Source: Shimia sp. (GTDB taxonomy: Bacteria > Pseudomonadota > Alphaproteobacteria > Rhodobacterales > Rhodobacteraceae). From it: 64,000 nucleotides of DNA. The stretch lies in contig JAAENN010000145.1 in assembly GCA_024224295.1 (NCBI GenBank), forward strand, positions 1 through 64,000, read 5' to 3'. The first letter of the stretch is position 1; each line of letters opens with the position of its first letter. Positions 48,058-57,131 of this stretch are shown piece after piece. The translations under genes and the position numbers were made by a program. The notes below the pieces were generated by a model, which searched no databases, had not been told where the DNA came from, and was given only the letters and a program-made list of their open reading frames with translations.

Positions 48058-50232
48058 TCAAGCGAAAGACACGCCGTTTTCGCTCATGGGCAGCTCCGCA
48101 ACCTGCACGTCCAACTGCGCAATTGCGTTGGCCAGAGCTGGTGCGGATGGTGGTGTGCCGGGTTCCCCAATGCCGGTTGGTGCCTCTGCTGACGGCATGA
48201 TATGGGTTTCGATCGCCTTGATGTCGGAAATGCGCAGAGGTTCATAGTCCGGGAAGTTGGATTGCTCCACTGCACCCCCGTCCAACGTGATCTGGTCGCG
48301 CATTGCGTGGCCGATCCCGTAGCCAATTGCACCTTCGGTTTGCGCCCGAATTACATCCGGATTTACCGCAATGCCGCAATCCACAGCTGCTGTGACCTTC
48401 TCAATCTGAATGCCATCCACAGGCGTTCCGGACACTTCCACGACCTCTGCCACGAAGGAGCCGAACGATTTGTGCACAGCAATGCCTTGCACATTGCCTG
48501 CCGCCGGTGCGCCCCAGTTGCCTTTTTCTGCTGCGAGTTTGAGTACAGCTGCTTTGCGGTCTGCGTCCTTGCTGCCGGTCAGGTAAGCCAACCGAAACGC
48601 TACGGGATCACGACCCGCCGCCTTGGCTGCCATATCCATCATGACCTCCATGACATAGGCGGTATGCGTGTGCCCAACCGAGCGCCACCACAGAACAGAT
48701 GTGGCTTTCTCTGTGTCCGTTAGACCCACAGCCATGTTTGGAATCGCATATGGGCTGTCCGCCAGACCTTCGACCGTTGAATGGTCCACGCCATCCTTAA
48801 CCGAGAACGCCTCAAAGGCGGTGCCTTTCATAATCGATTGCCCGGCCACCTGATGCTCCCAGGCCGTGATATTGCCGTCCGTATCCAGTCCGACGCGTAC
48901 TTTGTGGCCCGTTGCTGGGCGGTAGTAGCCACCACGAATGTCATCCTCACGATCCCACACCAGCTTCACTGGTCTCGTGCGATCCGTGTCGACAAAGGCC
49001 AGAGCAGCCTCTACCTGATAATCCGCATCTGGTGTGGCGCGACGCCCGAAAGACCCACCGGCCAACATGGTCTTGATGTGGATTTTCTCAGGAGGGAGCT
49101 GGAAGATCTGCTGATAGGCCATATGCGGCCCTGTCGGCATCTGGGCACCGTCATGCAGCACGATGTCGCCCTCAGCAGTCTGCTCAATGGTACAGTTCAT
49201 TGGTTCCATCGGCGCGTGGGCAAGCAGCGGGAAGTAGAAGGTTTTTTCCACGAGAGAAGCCGCGCTATCAACCGCCCCGGCAATGCCAGTCCGATCCGCC
49301 TGATTCACGTTGTAAACCGGTGCGGCCTCAAGCGCGGCCATGACTTCGTCGCGAATTTCCACAGAGGAGCGTGTCTCGGCGGCGGACATGTCCCACTCCA
49401 CGTCAATGGCATTGCGGGCCTGCATTGCCGCCCAGGTGTTGTCCGCATAGACCGCCACGCCGTGGTTGGTCGGCAGCGGCATCGCCATGATGTAGCCCTT
49501 TACGTCTTTGGCGGCGCTGTCATCAAAGCCCGCCACCAAACCGCCACGCTGCGGTGTGCGTTTTATCATCACCACCATTTGGTTGGGCAAATGTACGTCC
49601 ATGCCGAACTTGGCCTGCCCATTCACTTTGATTGGGCTGTCCAAACGGCGTGTGCTTTCGTTCCCAATGATCTTCCACTCGGACGCCTCGCGCAGGCGCG
49701 GTGTTTCAGATGGGGCGATTTGCGCAGCGGCCGCAACAAAGTCACCCAGCGGCGAGGATTTTCCGTTGCCGATGATCAGGCCTCCCTGAATGTCCAGCCC
49801 CGACGCATCTACCTCCCAGGCTTTGGCTGCAGCCTTGATCAACATCTCGCGCGCATTGGCGCCAGCGGTGCGATATTGCATCCATGAATTAGCCATGGCT
49901 GTAGAGCCGCCAGTCCCTTGGAAGGGGCCGAAAAACAGATTGTTGTAGACCTCTGGATTTGACGGCGCGAACTCATACCCGATCTGATCCATGGTGACGC
50001 CAAGCTCTTCTGCGATCAACGTGGACAACCCAGTAGCTGGTCCCTGTCCCTTTTCAAAATGTTTGATGATGGCAATGATCTGGCCGTTGCTGTCGATCTT
50101 TACAAACGGGTTGAGCATCGCCTCGCTACTGCTGGCCGCGGCGGCGCCATCAGGCGTGGCCCCGACATACAGCACGGCGGTAACTGCAGCGGCAGATTTC
50201 AAGAACCCGCGGCGGGAAAGATTGGTGGTCAT
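48058..50232 (-). CDS. Molybdopterin-binding subunit of xanthine-dehydrogenase-type hydroxylase (IorB-like)
   Basis: A 724-residue large subunit, resembling isoquinoline 1-oxidoreductase beta. The start at 50232 gives a Tat signal with twin arginine (SRRGFLKSAAAVTAVLYVG), so the enzyme is probably periplasmic. Molybdopterin-domain features are EMLNPFVKIDSNGQIIAIIKHFEKGQGPATGL, LLAHAPMEPMNCTIEQ, GGSFGRRATPDADYQVEAA, and WRSVGHTHTAYVMEVMMD; the late GIGEPGTPPSAPALANAIA carries the catalytic Glu. The small 2Fe-2S subunit follows upstream by five bases. Substrate unknown: aldehydes or N-heterocycles are usual. Depends on molybdenum from ModABC. Confidence 0.9.
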   Translation of the reverse strand: MTTNLSRRGFLKSAAAVTAVLYVGATPDGAAAASSSEAMLNPFVKIDSNGQIIAIIKHFEKGQGPATGLSTLIAEELGVTMDQIGYEFAPSNPEVYNNLFFGPFQGTGGSTAMANSWMQYRTAGANAREMLIKAAAKAWEVDASGLDIQGGLIIGNGKSSPLGDFVAAAAQIAPSETPRLREASEWKIIGNESTRRLDSPIKVNGQAKFGMDVHLPNQMVVMIKRTPQRGGLVAGFDDSAAKDVKGYIMAMPLPTNHGVAVYADNTWAAMQARNAIDVEWDMSAAETRSSVEIRDEVMAALEAAPVYNVNQADRTGIAGAVDSAASLVEKTFYFPLLAHAPMEPMNCTIEQTAEGDIVLHDGAQMPTGPHMAYQQIFQLPPEKIHIKTMLAGGSFGRRATPDADYQVEAALAFVDTDRTRPVKLVWDREDDIRGGYYRPATGHKVRVGLDTDGNITAWEHQVAGQSIMKGTAFEAFSVKDGVDHSTVEGLADSPYAIPNMAVGLTDTEKATSVLWWRSVGHTHTAYVMEVMMDMAAKAAGRDPVAFRLAYLTGSKDADRKAAVLKLAAEKGNWGAPAAGNVQGIAVHKSFGSFVAEVVEVSGTPVDGIQIEKVTAAVDCGIAVNPDVIRAQTEGAIGYGIGHAMRDQITLDGGAVEQSNFPDYEPLRISDIKAIETHIMPSAEAPTGIGEPGTPPSAPALANAIAQLDVQVAELPMSENGVSFA

Positions 50233-50237
50233 GTTTC

Positions 50238-50702
50238 TCAAGCCTCCAGAATTTCTGACGCGCGCAGCACGCCGGCGCGGATACGTTGGTAGGTGGCACA
50301 GCGGCAAGCGTTGCCATACATGTACTCATCCACCTCTTCTGCAGATGGCGTTGCGTTCTCACGCAACAGACCAACGGCGCTCATGATTTGTCCCGATTGG
50401 CAGTAACCGCACTGCACAACGTCTAGTTCACGCCACGCCTGTTGAACCGCTGCGCCAACTTTGTCCTCTTCCATTTTCTCGATGGTGGTGATTTCTGCGC
50501 CCTCAACGTCTTCGATAAAAGTCTGACAGGAGCGCACAGGTTCTCCATCCATATGAACGGTGCAAGCGCCGCAGGACGCGACCCCGCACCCAAACTTTGT
50601 GCCCGTGAGTTTCAATTCGTCCCGGATTACCCACAACAGTGGCGTGCCGGGTTCGGCGTCGACCGAGTGGGTCTCACCGTTCAGTTTCAGTGAAATTGCC
50701 AT
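50238..50702 (-). CDS. (2Fe-2S)-binding subunit of molybdenum hydroxylase (IorA-like)
   Basis: A 154-residue protein with the two ferredoxin-type clusters of xanthine-oxidase-family enzymes. The first cluster motif is GCGVASCGACTVHMDG with a later Cys (RSCQTF). The second is QCGYCQSGQIMSA with GNACRCATYQRIRAGVL. It passes electrons from the molybdenum site of the large subunit. It is the first gene of the pair. No cytochrome or FAD subunit follows, so the electron acceptor is not evident. Confidence 0.93.
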   Translation of the reverse strand: MAISLKLNGETHSVDAEPGTPLLWVIRDELKLTGTKFGCGVASCGACTVHMDGEPVRSCQTFIEDVEGAEITTIEKMEEDKVGAAVQQAWRELDVVQCGYCQSGQIMSAVGLLRENATPSAEEVDEYMYGNACRCATYQRIRAGVLRASEILEA

Positions 50703-50892
50703 GGCTTAAGGTCTCCCTGTTAGCTAACGGAGGTTGGTTTTCTTTGGCGTCAGCCCTGAGGAAGGGCTGCGCTCTATGTTTGTTGCCACGTGCTCAAAGC
50801 GGAACGTCGAGCTCGTTTCCATAATGCGATCCTATGGATCGATTACGATGGGGAGCCACCTTTGGACCAAAGCCGGGCGCCCAGTTGGCTGA

Positions 50893-51708
50893 CTAAAGAC
50901 CGAGTTGGGCCTTCAATCCACCAATAAATGTCGCGTCGTCCAGCGCCTTACGATTGTTCAAAAGCTCTACGGCATCCGCGCCCGCGCGATACCGCAAGGT
51001 GCCGGACCCATCTGTCACGGCCTCCCAGATCACGTCGGCGACGACACTTGGCTGAGATGCGCGGGATGTCACGTCATCGCTGCCCCAGACGCCAAACAAC
51101 GCTTTTACCACCGGTTGATACTCGGTCATTTTTTCGTCATTCACAAAGTCAAACGACCGACCGCCAAAGTCGGTCGCGATCATTCCTGGCTCGACAATTT
51201 TCACTTTAATCCCTGCTGCCTCCAACTCATAGTGCAGCGCCTCGGAAATGCCCTCGACCGCGAATTTTGTACCGTGGTACAGCGCGCCGAGCGGGAAGGT
51301 CATTTGCCCGCCGATGGAAGACACGTTGACGATTGTGCCTTCCCCTTTGGCGCGCATATGGGGCAATACCTCCTTGGTGGTTTCAATCAACCCGATCACG
51401 TTGGTGTCAAACTGACGGCGAATGCGATCCATCGGGAAGGCTTCCAGGGGGCCATAAGCGCCATATCCCGCGTTGTTCAGCAGAACGTCGATCTGCCCAA
51501 ACGTCTCGATCCCGAGCGAAACCGCGGCTGCAATCGAGGCCGCGTCAGTAACATCAAGCCGTGTCACAAGCACGTTGGCTAGGTCGGCCAGTTCGGTTTC
51601 TGGCGTGCGCATCGTCGCGATAACGTTCCAATCGCGCGCGGCAAAGAGTTTCGCTGTTTCTTTGCCAATTCCGGAAGAGGCACCCGTGATGAGAATTGTC
51701 GGAGGCAT
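50893..51708 (-). CDS. Short-chain dehydrogenase/reductase
   Basis: A 271-residue SDR. The start at 51708 (MPPTILITGASSGIGKET) is chosen over 51792. TGASSGIG, NNAGYGAYGPLEAF, the catalytic Ser in VNVSSIGGQM and YHGTKFAVEG (YxxxK) are present; GYGAYGP is typical of the classical SDR group with an oxidoreductase function on small carbonyls. It is divergent from an AraC regulator, a common arrangement in which the regulator controls the SDR. Confidence 0.88.
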   Translation of the reverse strand: MPPTILITGASSGIGKETAKLFAARDWNVIATMRTPETELADLANVLVTRLDVTDAASIAAAVSLGIETFGQIDVLLNNAGYGAYGPLEAFPMDRIRRQFDTNVIGLIETTKEVLPHMRAKGEGTIVNVSSIGGQMTFPLGALYHGTKFAVEGISEALHYELEAAGIKVKIVEPGMIATDFGGRSFDFVNDEKMTEYQPVVKALFGVWGSDDVTSRASQPSVVADVIWEAVTDGSGTLRYRAGADAVELLNNRKALDDATFIGGLKAQLGL

Positions 51709-51868
51709 TGGACGGACTCCCTTTCTGTCTTGCTTAAAGATAACCCGCTCAGGTGAAACCTCCTTGCCTGATCCTCCAAATGATCTGCCCAATTCTCCAG
51801 AGCTACAACTTTGTGAGTTTCGTAAAATCAGGGATCCATTATGTTCTAAAGGGAATGGAGGCAGCCGT

Positions 51869-52783
51869 ATGGTACCGGAAAATCTAATCAGAGATGTGTT
51901 TCAGCTTGTCGAGGAAACGGACAGTTTTGGCATCGGCTGCGCGACAGGAGTCGACAATCTGTTTGCCTTTGCAAACGCCCAAACCACAGAATGTTCGGCG
52001 TCATTTTATGAGCCGATCATGTGCCTTGTTCTGCAAGGTGCCAAGGAAGCCTATTTGAACGGGCGTGTTGTCCGTTACAGGGCGGGCGACACGCTTATTG
52101 TCAGTCATGCCATTCCGGTGGACGCCGCAGTGATTCAAGCCAGTCGCGAGACCCCATACGCCGCTCTCGCTTTGCGCCTAGATCTCGGGCTCGCCCGTAG
52201 CATGTGTGATGAAATCGGCGATCTGGACGAGAGCGTTGACGCGCATTCGCTGGATGCAGGAGCATCGGACGTAGCTTTGATCGACGCCGTTCACCGTCTC
52301 TTCAACCTGTCCAAGGACCCTGTTGAGGCACGGACATTGGCTCCGCTGGTAATGCGTGAGATCCATTTCCGGCTTCTGCGCGCCCGCCATGGCGGCATGC
52401 TACGACAACTTCTCAACCATGACAGCCCGGCCAGCCGAATTACTCAGGTCATCGCCACCATGCGAGCCAATTTCAAGACCAACATTCCCGTGGCGGAACT
52501 CGCCTCTGAATGCGGCATGAGCCTTTCCGCATTTCATGAGCACTTTCGCTCTGTGACGGCCACAACGCCTCTGCAATATCAAAAAGAACTCCGGTTGCTG
52601 GAGGCGCGCAGGCTTTTGGTTTCGGAAAACTTATCTGTCGCTTCCGCCGCCTATGAAGTTGGATATGAAAGCCCAACACAATTCAGCCGGGAGTTTTCCC
52701 GCAAATTTGGCATCGCGCCAAGCATGCAGAAGCCAGGGGGCCTTCCTACTGTCGTGCGCCAGTCCGATAGTCGGGTCATCTAA
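51869..52783 (+). CDS. AraC-family transcriptional regulator
   Basis: A 304-residue regulator with an N-terminal AraC_N-type cupin domain (about residues 35-160, FYEPIMCLVLQGAKEAYLNGRVVRYRAGDTLIVSHAIP). Two helix-turn-helix motifs follow at the C-terminus (VAELASECGMSLSAFHEHFRSVT and VASAAYEVGYESPTQFSREFSRKFG). The start at 51869 follows GGAATGGAGGCAGCC. The 160-base gap to the divergent SDR should hold both promoters. It probably activates the SDR; the quinone-oxidoreductase-like gene at 53098 may be a further target. Confidence 0.9.
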   Translation: MVPENLIRDVFQLVEETDSFGIGCATGVDNLFAFANAQTTECSASFYEPIMCLVLQGAKEAYLNGRVVRYRAGDTLIVSHAIPVDAAVIQASRETPYAALALRLDLGLARSMCDEIGDLDESVDAHSLDAGASDVALIDAVHRLFNLSKDPVEARTLAPLVMREIHFRLLRARHGGMLRQLLNHDSPASRITQVIATMRANFKTNIPVAELASECGMSLSAFHEHFRSVTATTPLQYQKELRLLEARRLLVSENLSVASAAYEVGYESPTQFSREFSRKFGIAPSMQKPGGLPTVVRQSDSRVI

Positions 52784-53097
52784 GACCCTCTCGTTTGCCT
52801 GCTGAATGTTTCACATCCAGTTTTATTGGATTTGAAAGCTGAAGACATCGATATTGATCGGCGCGCCTCCTTGAGCATTCTTGAATAATGCGCAGACCCT
52901 GTTGACCGCCTTGTCACATCCAAAGATATGAATCCTCGCAAAATAGGGCCGACAACCGTCAGTTTACATATGACACTGGCCAACACGCTGATTTCCATTG
53001 TTCGCGATTTGTGAATACTAAATACTTTTTGATGGCATTTATTTGCGAAATTGGATGGGTATGTTTCGCGCCAAGAACAAAATCTTGGAGATACGCG
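52784..53097 (+). other. Intergenic region upstream of MDR gene
   Basis: 314 bases with no gene that I can support. It must contain the promoter of the gene at 53098. No clear operator was recognised. Confidence 0.4.
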
Positions 53098-54087
53098 ATG
53101 AAAGCCCTCACACTTGTACAATACGGTGAAGCCGCTCGTTTCGAAATGGCAGATATGCCCAAGCCTGAGGTGGCCGCTGGTCAGGTGTTGGTCAAAGTGG
53201 CCGCGTCAAGCGTCAACACTGTCGACACAATGATCCGTGTAATGGGGCAGGAAAACTTGCCATTTGCACCCGATCTGCCGGCTGTCCTCGGCATGGATTT
53301 TGCTGGGACCGTTGAGGCGGTTGGCGAAGGGGTCACTGCCTATGTAGTGGGCGACGAAGTTTATGTATGCGCCGGAGGTCTGGCTGACTTGCAAGGCGCC
53401 TTGGCAGAATTCATGCCAGTAGATGCGCGCCTGATTGCGCATAAGCCCAAGTCGCTCTCAATGCGCGAAGCCGCGGCTTTGCCCCTGGTGGCAATCACCG
53501 CCTACGAAGGCCTGACCCGCGCCGGTATAAAATCCGGCCAAAAGGTGCTCGTGCAAGGTGGCGCAGGAGGCGTTGGACATGTGGCAATCCAGCTCGCTAA
53601 GCATTTTGGCGCGGAGGTCTATGCCACCGGCACCGGCGATGTCCAGATGACCGCGATTTCGGGTCATGGCGCAACGCCAATCGACTTCAGGACCGAGAGC
53701 GTCGCGGACTATGTCGCTCAATACACCGATGGAGCGGGGTTCGAGGTGATCTTTGACTCTGTTGGCGGCGCCAATATGAGTAACTCGTTTGAAGCGGCCG
53801 CACTGAATGCCAATATTGCTTCAACCGTCGCTCTGCTGGAGCTTGATTTGTCTCCGGCACACTTCAAGGGGCTGTCGTTGCATGTGGTCTTTATGCTGCT
53901 GCCGATGCTGCAAAATAAGGGCCGGGAGGTGCACGGAGACATCTTGGTCAAGCTGGCCGAGATTGCCGACACTGGCGGGCTCAAGCCTATGCTGGATAGC
54001 GAAAGCTTTGCGCTTGAGCAGGCAGGTGCGGCTTATGATCGTCTGACCAGCGGTCAGGCAATTGGTAAAGTTGTTGTGGACGTTTGA
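53098..54087 (+). CDS. Zinc-independent MDR oxidoreductase, quinone-reductase-like
   Basis: A 329-residue medium-chain dehydrogenase/reductase. The start at 53098 (MKALTLVQYGEAARFEMADMP) follows TTGGAGATACGCG; the longer frame is rejected. GMDFAGTVEAVGEGVTAY, QGGAGGVGHVAIQLAKHFGAEVYATG (NADPH-binding AGGVG motif) and GLKPMLDSESFALEQAGAAYDRL are present, and no zinc-binding GHE motif appears. Members reduce quinones or enones. It is near the AraC/SDR pair and could be part of the same response. Confidence 0.87.
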   Translation: MKALTLVQYGEAARFEMADMPKPEVAAGQVLVKVAASSVNTVDTMIRVMGQENLPFAPDLPAVLGMDFAGTVEAVGEGVTAYVVGDEVYVCAGGLADLQGALAEFMPVDARLIAHKPKSLSMREAAALPLVAITAYEGLTRAGIKSGQKVLVQGGAGGVGHVAIQLAKHFGAEVYATGTGDVQMTAISGHGATPIDFRTESVADYVAQYTDGAGFEVIFDSVGGANMSNSFEAAALNANIASTVALLELDLSPAHFKGLSLHVVFMLLPMLQNKGREVHGDILVKLAEIADTGGLKPMLDSESFALEQAGAAYDRLTSGQAIGKVVVDV

Positions 54088-54186
54088 AAGAGCGCCGCAA
54101 ATGGGAAGTGCCTGTAAGCTAACGGTTCTCTCTAGTTTGCAGCCAGTGCCTTTGGGCAAGCGGTAGACGCTGGGGCTTTGGTCGGT

Positions 54187-55506
54187 TTATCTGTCCACCT
54201 TCAATCCGCTTGGAACCCGATCGGGAATCCGGCTGCTTTGCGATTTCGCGGCTGCCCCTGTGAGGCTTTCGAGGAACGCGACCAAAGCTGTAATTTCTGT
54301 GTCTGTGCGCGGGGGAATGAAAATGTCTCGTTGGCCCGCGTGCCGCGCCATTTCGATACGGTCCTGCTGAATCACAAAATCAATGCGACTTAACCATGGT
54401 ACATCGGGTAATGTCAGATCAGCTGCTTTCCATTTGGCGCGCGCACCTGGCGGATCGAGGTGATGTTGGATCATGCGCTCCAGTGTGGGATAGGCGCCAT
54501 TGTGTCCGTAAGGCGCTGTGAGCGCGACGTTTCTGAGCATGGGCGTCCGGAAGCGATAGGCATCCGCAAGGTCATCGGTCTCCCCCATTCGGCCAACGTC
54601 CCGCGCATAGGGGTCAAATCGGCGCGTACGTCCCGGCCCAAACGCAGGCAATCCCAAGGCATGAAACTGTTGATCTGAAAACAAACTTCCCGAATGGCAG
54701 TTGCTACACCCTGCATTGCCAAAAAACAGTTCCATTCCTTGGGTTTGCTCCGCTGACAAGGCCTGATCGTCACCTGCCAAATAGGCATCAAATGGACTGT
54801 CAAAGGACGTGAAGTCCTGCACCATAAAATGCGCCAAGGCGTCCGCAATTTGGACAATCGTCACCTCTTCGGCCGTGCCTATTTCGCTGAATGCGGAGAC
54901 AAAACGGGCACCATAGTCGGGGCGCGTTCTGACCCGTTTCGCAATAATTGGCCACGCGGCATCAATCCGGTCGCGCGTGGCCCCCACAACCTCGTTTTCG
55001 CCAACATTTCCGGCCATCTCAAAACCGGATGTCATTGGGAAAAGTGCCTGTGCGGCCAAAACCGACTCTACTCCATCTGGAAGCCACTCTTCTGCAGGCG
55101 TGTTGAAGCCATTGCCAAAAATCGGGTCCACACTGACACGGCCATCATGCATCAGCGTTTTGATGGAGTGTGCGCCAAGGTTCCATAGCGCAGGCGCATT
55201 GCGCGGAATACGTTTTTGGACCTTGTTTGCGCCCAGTTCGGAGACCCGATCCGGTCCAAGACCATGTCCGCCTTCGCCCAATCCAAGCGACAATCCATCT
55301 GACGTTCCAAATCGCGGATGATGGCAGGTTCCACAGCTGATATTTCTGTTCCCAGACAGGATCTTGTCGTAAAATAGTAGACGTCCCAATTCGGCCTTTG
55401 CGGCGTCCACACCCATGAAGTCACGGACGTTCAGTGGTGTTGGCAACTCAGGCAATTCGGCGAAGGATGGGGCGGCAAACAGGATCACGGAGAGCGTATG
55501 CGACAC
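54187..55506 (-). CDS. Di-haem cytochrome c peroxidase family protein
   Basis: A 439-residue periplasmic peroxidase. I choose the GTG at 55506 (MSHTLSVILFAAPSFA), which gives a short signal peptide; the frame stays open upstream to 56031 but overlaps the opposite gene and lacks conservation. Two c-type haem motifs, CGTCH in NISCGTCHHPRFG and CSNCH in AGCSNCHSGSLF, identify the family, with HDGRVS and APYGHNGAYPTLERM giving distal ligands. It reduces hydrogen peroxide with electrons from cytochrome c. Its 5' end overlaps the divergent SEL1 gene by nine bases. Confidence 0.88.
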   Translation of the reverse strand: MSHTLSVILFAAPSFAELPELPTPLNVRDFMGVDAAKAELGRLLFYDKILSGNRNISCGTCHHPRFGTSDGLSLGLGEGGHGLGPDRVSELGANKVQKRIPRNAPALWNLGAHSIKTLMHDGRVSVDPIFGNGFNTPAEEWLPDGVESVLAAQALFPMTSGFEMAGNVGENEVVGATRDRIDAAWPIIAKRVRTRPDYGARFVSAFSEIGTAEEVTIVQIADALAHFMVQDFTSFDSPFDAYLAGDDQALSAEQTQGMELFFGNAGCSNCHSGSLFSDQQFHALGLPAFGPGRTRRFDPYARDVGRMGETDDLADAYRFRTPMLRNVALTAPYGHNGAYPTLERMIQHHLDPPGARAKWKAADLTLPDVPWLSRIDFVIQQDRIEMARHAGQRDIFIPPRTDTEITALVAFLESLTGAAAKSQSSRIPDRVPSGLKVDR

Positions 55507-55989
55507 CCCACAAAAAAGCTTCTTCTGGCGGCCGCGTTGGTCGTGGGAACGACCCAACTTGGCCTCGCCGAAATTGAAGCCGCGCGCGATCTTATGGAGG
55601 CCGGGGACTTTGAAGCCGCCCGTGAAGCGATGTGGCCCGCGGCCCGTTCCGGCAATGCCGACGCCGAGGAATTGATCGGCGTGATGTATGCGATGGGGCT
55701 CGGTGTCGAGCGTGACGATCAGCGCGCGTTTGAATGGTATCTGCGCAGCGCCATGAAAGGTCACCCCGGCGCGCAATCCGGAATTGGTTGGTACTATGAG
55801 GTCGGGCGCGGCATGCCTTCGCCGGATTTGGTCCGGGCCTATATGTGGTACACTTTGTCGGCGATCGGTGGAGACCCCGACGCGGCGATCAGCCTTGAAG
55901 AGGTTGTGAAGAAAATGACCAAGGATGAAATTGAGAAAGCGCATATTCTGGTCGAGGACTACCGCGTTTGGATGTATCCGTTCCGGTAA
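55498..55989 (+). CDS. Secreted SEL1-repeat (TPR-like) protein
   Basis: A 163-residue exported protein with a signal peptide (MRHPTKKLLLAAALVVGTTQ, about 24 residues). Two SEL1 repeats follow: AARSGNADAEELIGVMYAMGLGVERDDQRAFEWYLRSA and KGHPGAQSGIGWYYEVGRGMPSPDLVRAYMWYTLS. They form a short alpha-solenoid for protein binding. It starts head-to-head with the peroxidase gene, and a terminator follows. It may assist the peroxidase or be unrelated. Confidence 0.85.
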   Translation: MRHPTKKLLLAAALVVGTTQLGLAEIEAARDLMEAGDFEAAREAMWPAARSGNADAEELIGVMYAMGLGVERDDQRAFEWYLRSAMKGHPGAQSGIGWYYEVGRGMPSPDLVRAYMWYTLSAIGGDPDAAISLEEVVKKMTKDEIEKAHILVEDYRVWMYPFR

Positions 55990-55999
55990 CTGCCGGAAG

Positions 56000-56029
56000 A
56001 AAAACGGCGCGAGGGTCTGCCCCCGCGCC
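56000..56029 (-). terminator. Intrinsic terminator of the TRAP operon
   Basis: GGCGCGAGGG / CCCCGCGCC pair around a short loop (56006-56029). On the minus strand the hairpin is followed by GTTTTTC (56004-56000), so it ends the dctP transcript; it also stands after the convergent SEL1 gene. Confidence 0.8.
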
Positions 56030-56037
56030 ATCTGGGC

Positions 56038-57096
56038 TTAGTTCAGGTCCGCATCGCGTGCGCCATTCACGTCAGCTTCCGCCGCACCAACGGCGTCGGT
56101 CAACGCGGTGAACACCTCATCGCCACGGGTCACGTTGGACTTGAACCAGTCATAAACCGGCGCAGCGGCCTGTTTGAAAGCGTCCTTTTCCGCTGGAGTC
56201 GGAACATAAAGGTCACCGCCACCTGCAACGAAGTCTTCATAGGCCTGGATCGACTTGCGCTTAGGTGACGCAAAGGTGGCCTGTTGCAGGGCATAGAACC
56301 CATCCACCACAACACGGCGCATGTCTTCTGGCATGTCCATGAACGTCTGGTTTGACATCCACCACAGCGCACCCATGTAGGCGTGGCCATCCAAAGTGAC
56401 ATACTGCAGGCCTGCATCTGGGAACTTCATACCCATGATATCGGTGATGCCGTTTTTGGAGCCTTCAACAACGCCGGTCTGGAAGCTGGTGAACAGTTCC
56501 GGCCATGGGATCGGGGTCGGCGACGCGCCAAGCGCTTTCACAAGCTCTTGCGGCAGGTCGGCCACAACAGTCCGGATCTTCAGACCTTCCATATCGGCAG
56601 GCGCCGCAACACGACGTTTGGTGTTGGCAAAGTTGCGCCAGCCGCCGGTGTTACCGATGGTCATGAGGCGAATTGCATCGCCACTGTCCTCAAGCGCCAT
56701 AGCGCGCATTTTGCGGGTGAAGTCACCTGAGAGCACATGTTCCGCAATGCGGTCATCCGCCATAAGATAGGGCAGATCGAGAACCTGCACATAGGGGAAC
56801 AGACCGGACGCGCCACCAGAGGTCGAGATGTAGACGTCAATAGATCCATCCGCCACGCCTTGCAGGCATTCGGCCCCGTTGGAGCACAGCTGCGTGCCAA
56901 TAAACAACTCCACCTCGATGGCGCCGTTGGATGCGGCCTCGACATAGTTTTTGAAGACAACAAGACCGTCATAGTCCTCGTCGTTTTCATTAGAGTTTGC
57001 TGTTGCACGGATCGTGTAATCGGCCGCACTCGCCGTCAGCGCGGTGCCAGCCATTAAGGCCGACAGTGCCACCGTTTTTGCCAGTTTCATAAACAT
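56038..57096 (-). CDS. TRAP transporter substrate-binding protein DctP
   Basis: A 352-residue periplasmic solute-binding protein. The start at 57096 (MFMKLAKTVALSALM) follows AGGAGGAAACACGC, an excellent ribosome-binding site. A signal peptide of about 25 residues ends ASA. DctP features are GTQLCSNGAECLQGVADGSIDVYIS, DLPYLM, the conserved Arg in MEGLKIRTVVADL, and GASPTPIPWPELFTSFQTGVVEGSKN. It delivers an organic anion to the DctQM permease. The neighbouring SsuD-like monooxygenase suggests a sulfonate or similar acid. It is the last gene of the operon starting at 61817. Confidence 0.9.
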   Translation of the reverse strand: MFMKLAKTVALSALMAGTALTASAADYTIRATANSNENDEDYDGLVVFKNYVEAASNGAIEVELFIGTQLCSNGAECLQGVADGSIDVYISTSGGASGLFPYVQVLDLPYLMADDRIAEHVLSGDFTRKMRAMALEDSGDAIRLMTIGNTGGWRNFANTKRRVAAPADMEGLKIRTVVADLPQELVKALGASPTPIPWPELFTSFQTGVVEGSKNGITDIMGMKFPDAGLQYVTLDGHAYMGALWWMSNQTFMDMPEDMRRVVVDGFYALQQATFASPKRKSIQAYEDFVAGGGDLYVPTPAEKDAFKQAAAPVYDWFKSNVTRGDEVFTALTDAVGAAEADVNGARDADLN

Positions 57097-57131
57097 GCGT
57101 GTTTCCTCCTGTTGCACGTCGTTTTTTGGTA

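Noticed and set aside
54187-56031. A 614-codon minus frame through the peroxidase and beyond
   Set aside because: Its first 175 codons are the shadow of the SEL1-repeat gene on the plus strand; conservation and a signal peptide begin only at the GTG at 55506.
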